Shown in pieces: positions 6,820-7,030 of a stretch of DNA of 7,030 nt. Position numbers and translations under genes: made by a program. A model generated the notes under the pieces. It was not told the origin of the DNA and ran no database searches. It saw only the letters and a program-made list of their open reading frames with translations. How positions within the stretch are numbered: position 1 is the first letter of the stretch; every line of letters starts with the position of its first letter. The DNA is from Clostridiales bacterium (GTDB lineage Bacteria > Bacillota > Clostridia > Lachnospirales > WRAX01): positions 1-7,030 of the forward strand of contig JAISHX010000079.1 of the NCBI GenBank assembly GCA_031262335.1. Reading direction: 5' to 3'.

Positions 6820-7030
6820 TTGGAACAAACACCGCAAATTATTCCCGCTCAAAATTTCTCACCTGAAGAAAAAGCAAAAATTGCCGAAATTGCAAACGGC
6901 ATAAACTTTTCCGACCAAAGCCAGCTTGTAGAGTTTGGCGCGTCTGCACAAGCAAAAACAGCTCAATTTTCGGATTCTGTACTTCAGCATGTAAAAACAC
7001 AAGAATTAGGCGGCGTTGGAGATAGTCTAA
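6820..7030 (+). CDS. TelA/KlaA-family toxic anion resistance protein, 5' part (3' end outside window)
   Basis: The frame starts at TTG 6820 and stays open to the right edge, giving 70 codons. The visible N-terminus is polar and Gln/Ala-rich without a signal peptide or membrane segment. After a SPEEKAKIAEIANGI stretch it reads INFSDQSQLVEFGASAQ, then FSDSVLQHVKTQELGGVGDSL. This order (an Asn/Asp turn, FGxxAQ, a short helix, then the VxxxxxGxVGDxL step) matches the start of the TelA family (PF05816), known from tellurite-resistance plasmids and from the Bacillus chromosomal protein YceH. Chromosomal members are cytoplasmic, coiled-coil-rich proteins linked to cell-envelope stress and toxic anion tolerance; their biochemical role is poorly defined. 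It follows the helicase by 5 bp and may share its transcript. In many Bacillota this gene sits beside a partner encoding a 5-bromo-4-chloroindolyl phosphate hydrolase-like protein (XpaC), which would lie outside the window. Recognised from memory of the family pattern, with only a fragment to judge from. Confidence 0.75.
   Translation, partial: MEQTPQIIPAQNFSPEEKAKIAEIANGINFSDQSQLVEFGASAQAKTAQFSDSVLQHVKTQELGGVGDSL

Overview
The window suggests a low-to-moderate GC Gram-positive bacterium, most likely a member of the Clostridia/Bacillota. The case rests on a Firmicutes-style maltodextrin ABC transporter without its own ATPase gene nearby, a starch-degrading enzyme with a lipoprotein signal, a PcrA-type helicase instead of a proteobacterial UvrD neighbourhood, strong AGGAGG-type ribosome binding sites, and frequent GTG/TTG starts. 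This is inferred from content only; the genus cannot be named from the sequence.

Layout: all genes lie on the + strand and are tightly packed. They are the 3' part of a maltodextrin-binding protein gene (malE-like, cut by the left edge), an 88-bp gap with a GC-only stem-loop, malF-like permease, malG-like permease (ATGA overlap with malF), a GH13 alpha-amylase-family lipoprotein (TTG start overlapping the malG stop), a 20-bp gap, a complete pcrA/uvrD-type helicase, and the first 70 codons of a TelA/KlaA-family gene cut by the right edge. No non-coding stretch exceeds 88 bp. No tRNA, rRNA, CRISPR array, insertion sequence or attachment site was seen.

The first four genes form a coherent starch/maltodextrin module. 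The membrane-anchored amylase would cut starch or long dextrins outside the cell, the binding protein would capture the products, and MalF/MalG would form the import channel. The energising ATPase (MalK/MsmX type) is not in the window and is presumably encoded elsewhere. The helicase and TelA-family gene have no metabolic link to sugar uptake; they look like housekeeping genes that follow closely and may be partly read through from the sugar operon.

No previously undescribed system was found. The points most worth checking are the malE-malF stem-loop, the amylase start codon (an ATG-based caller would bury the lipoprotein signal), and the amylase-helicase-TelA junction with no visible terminator.
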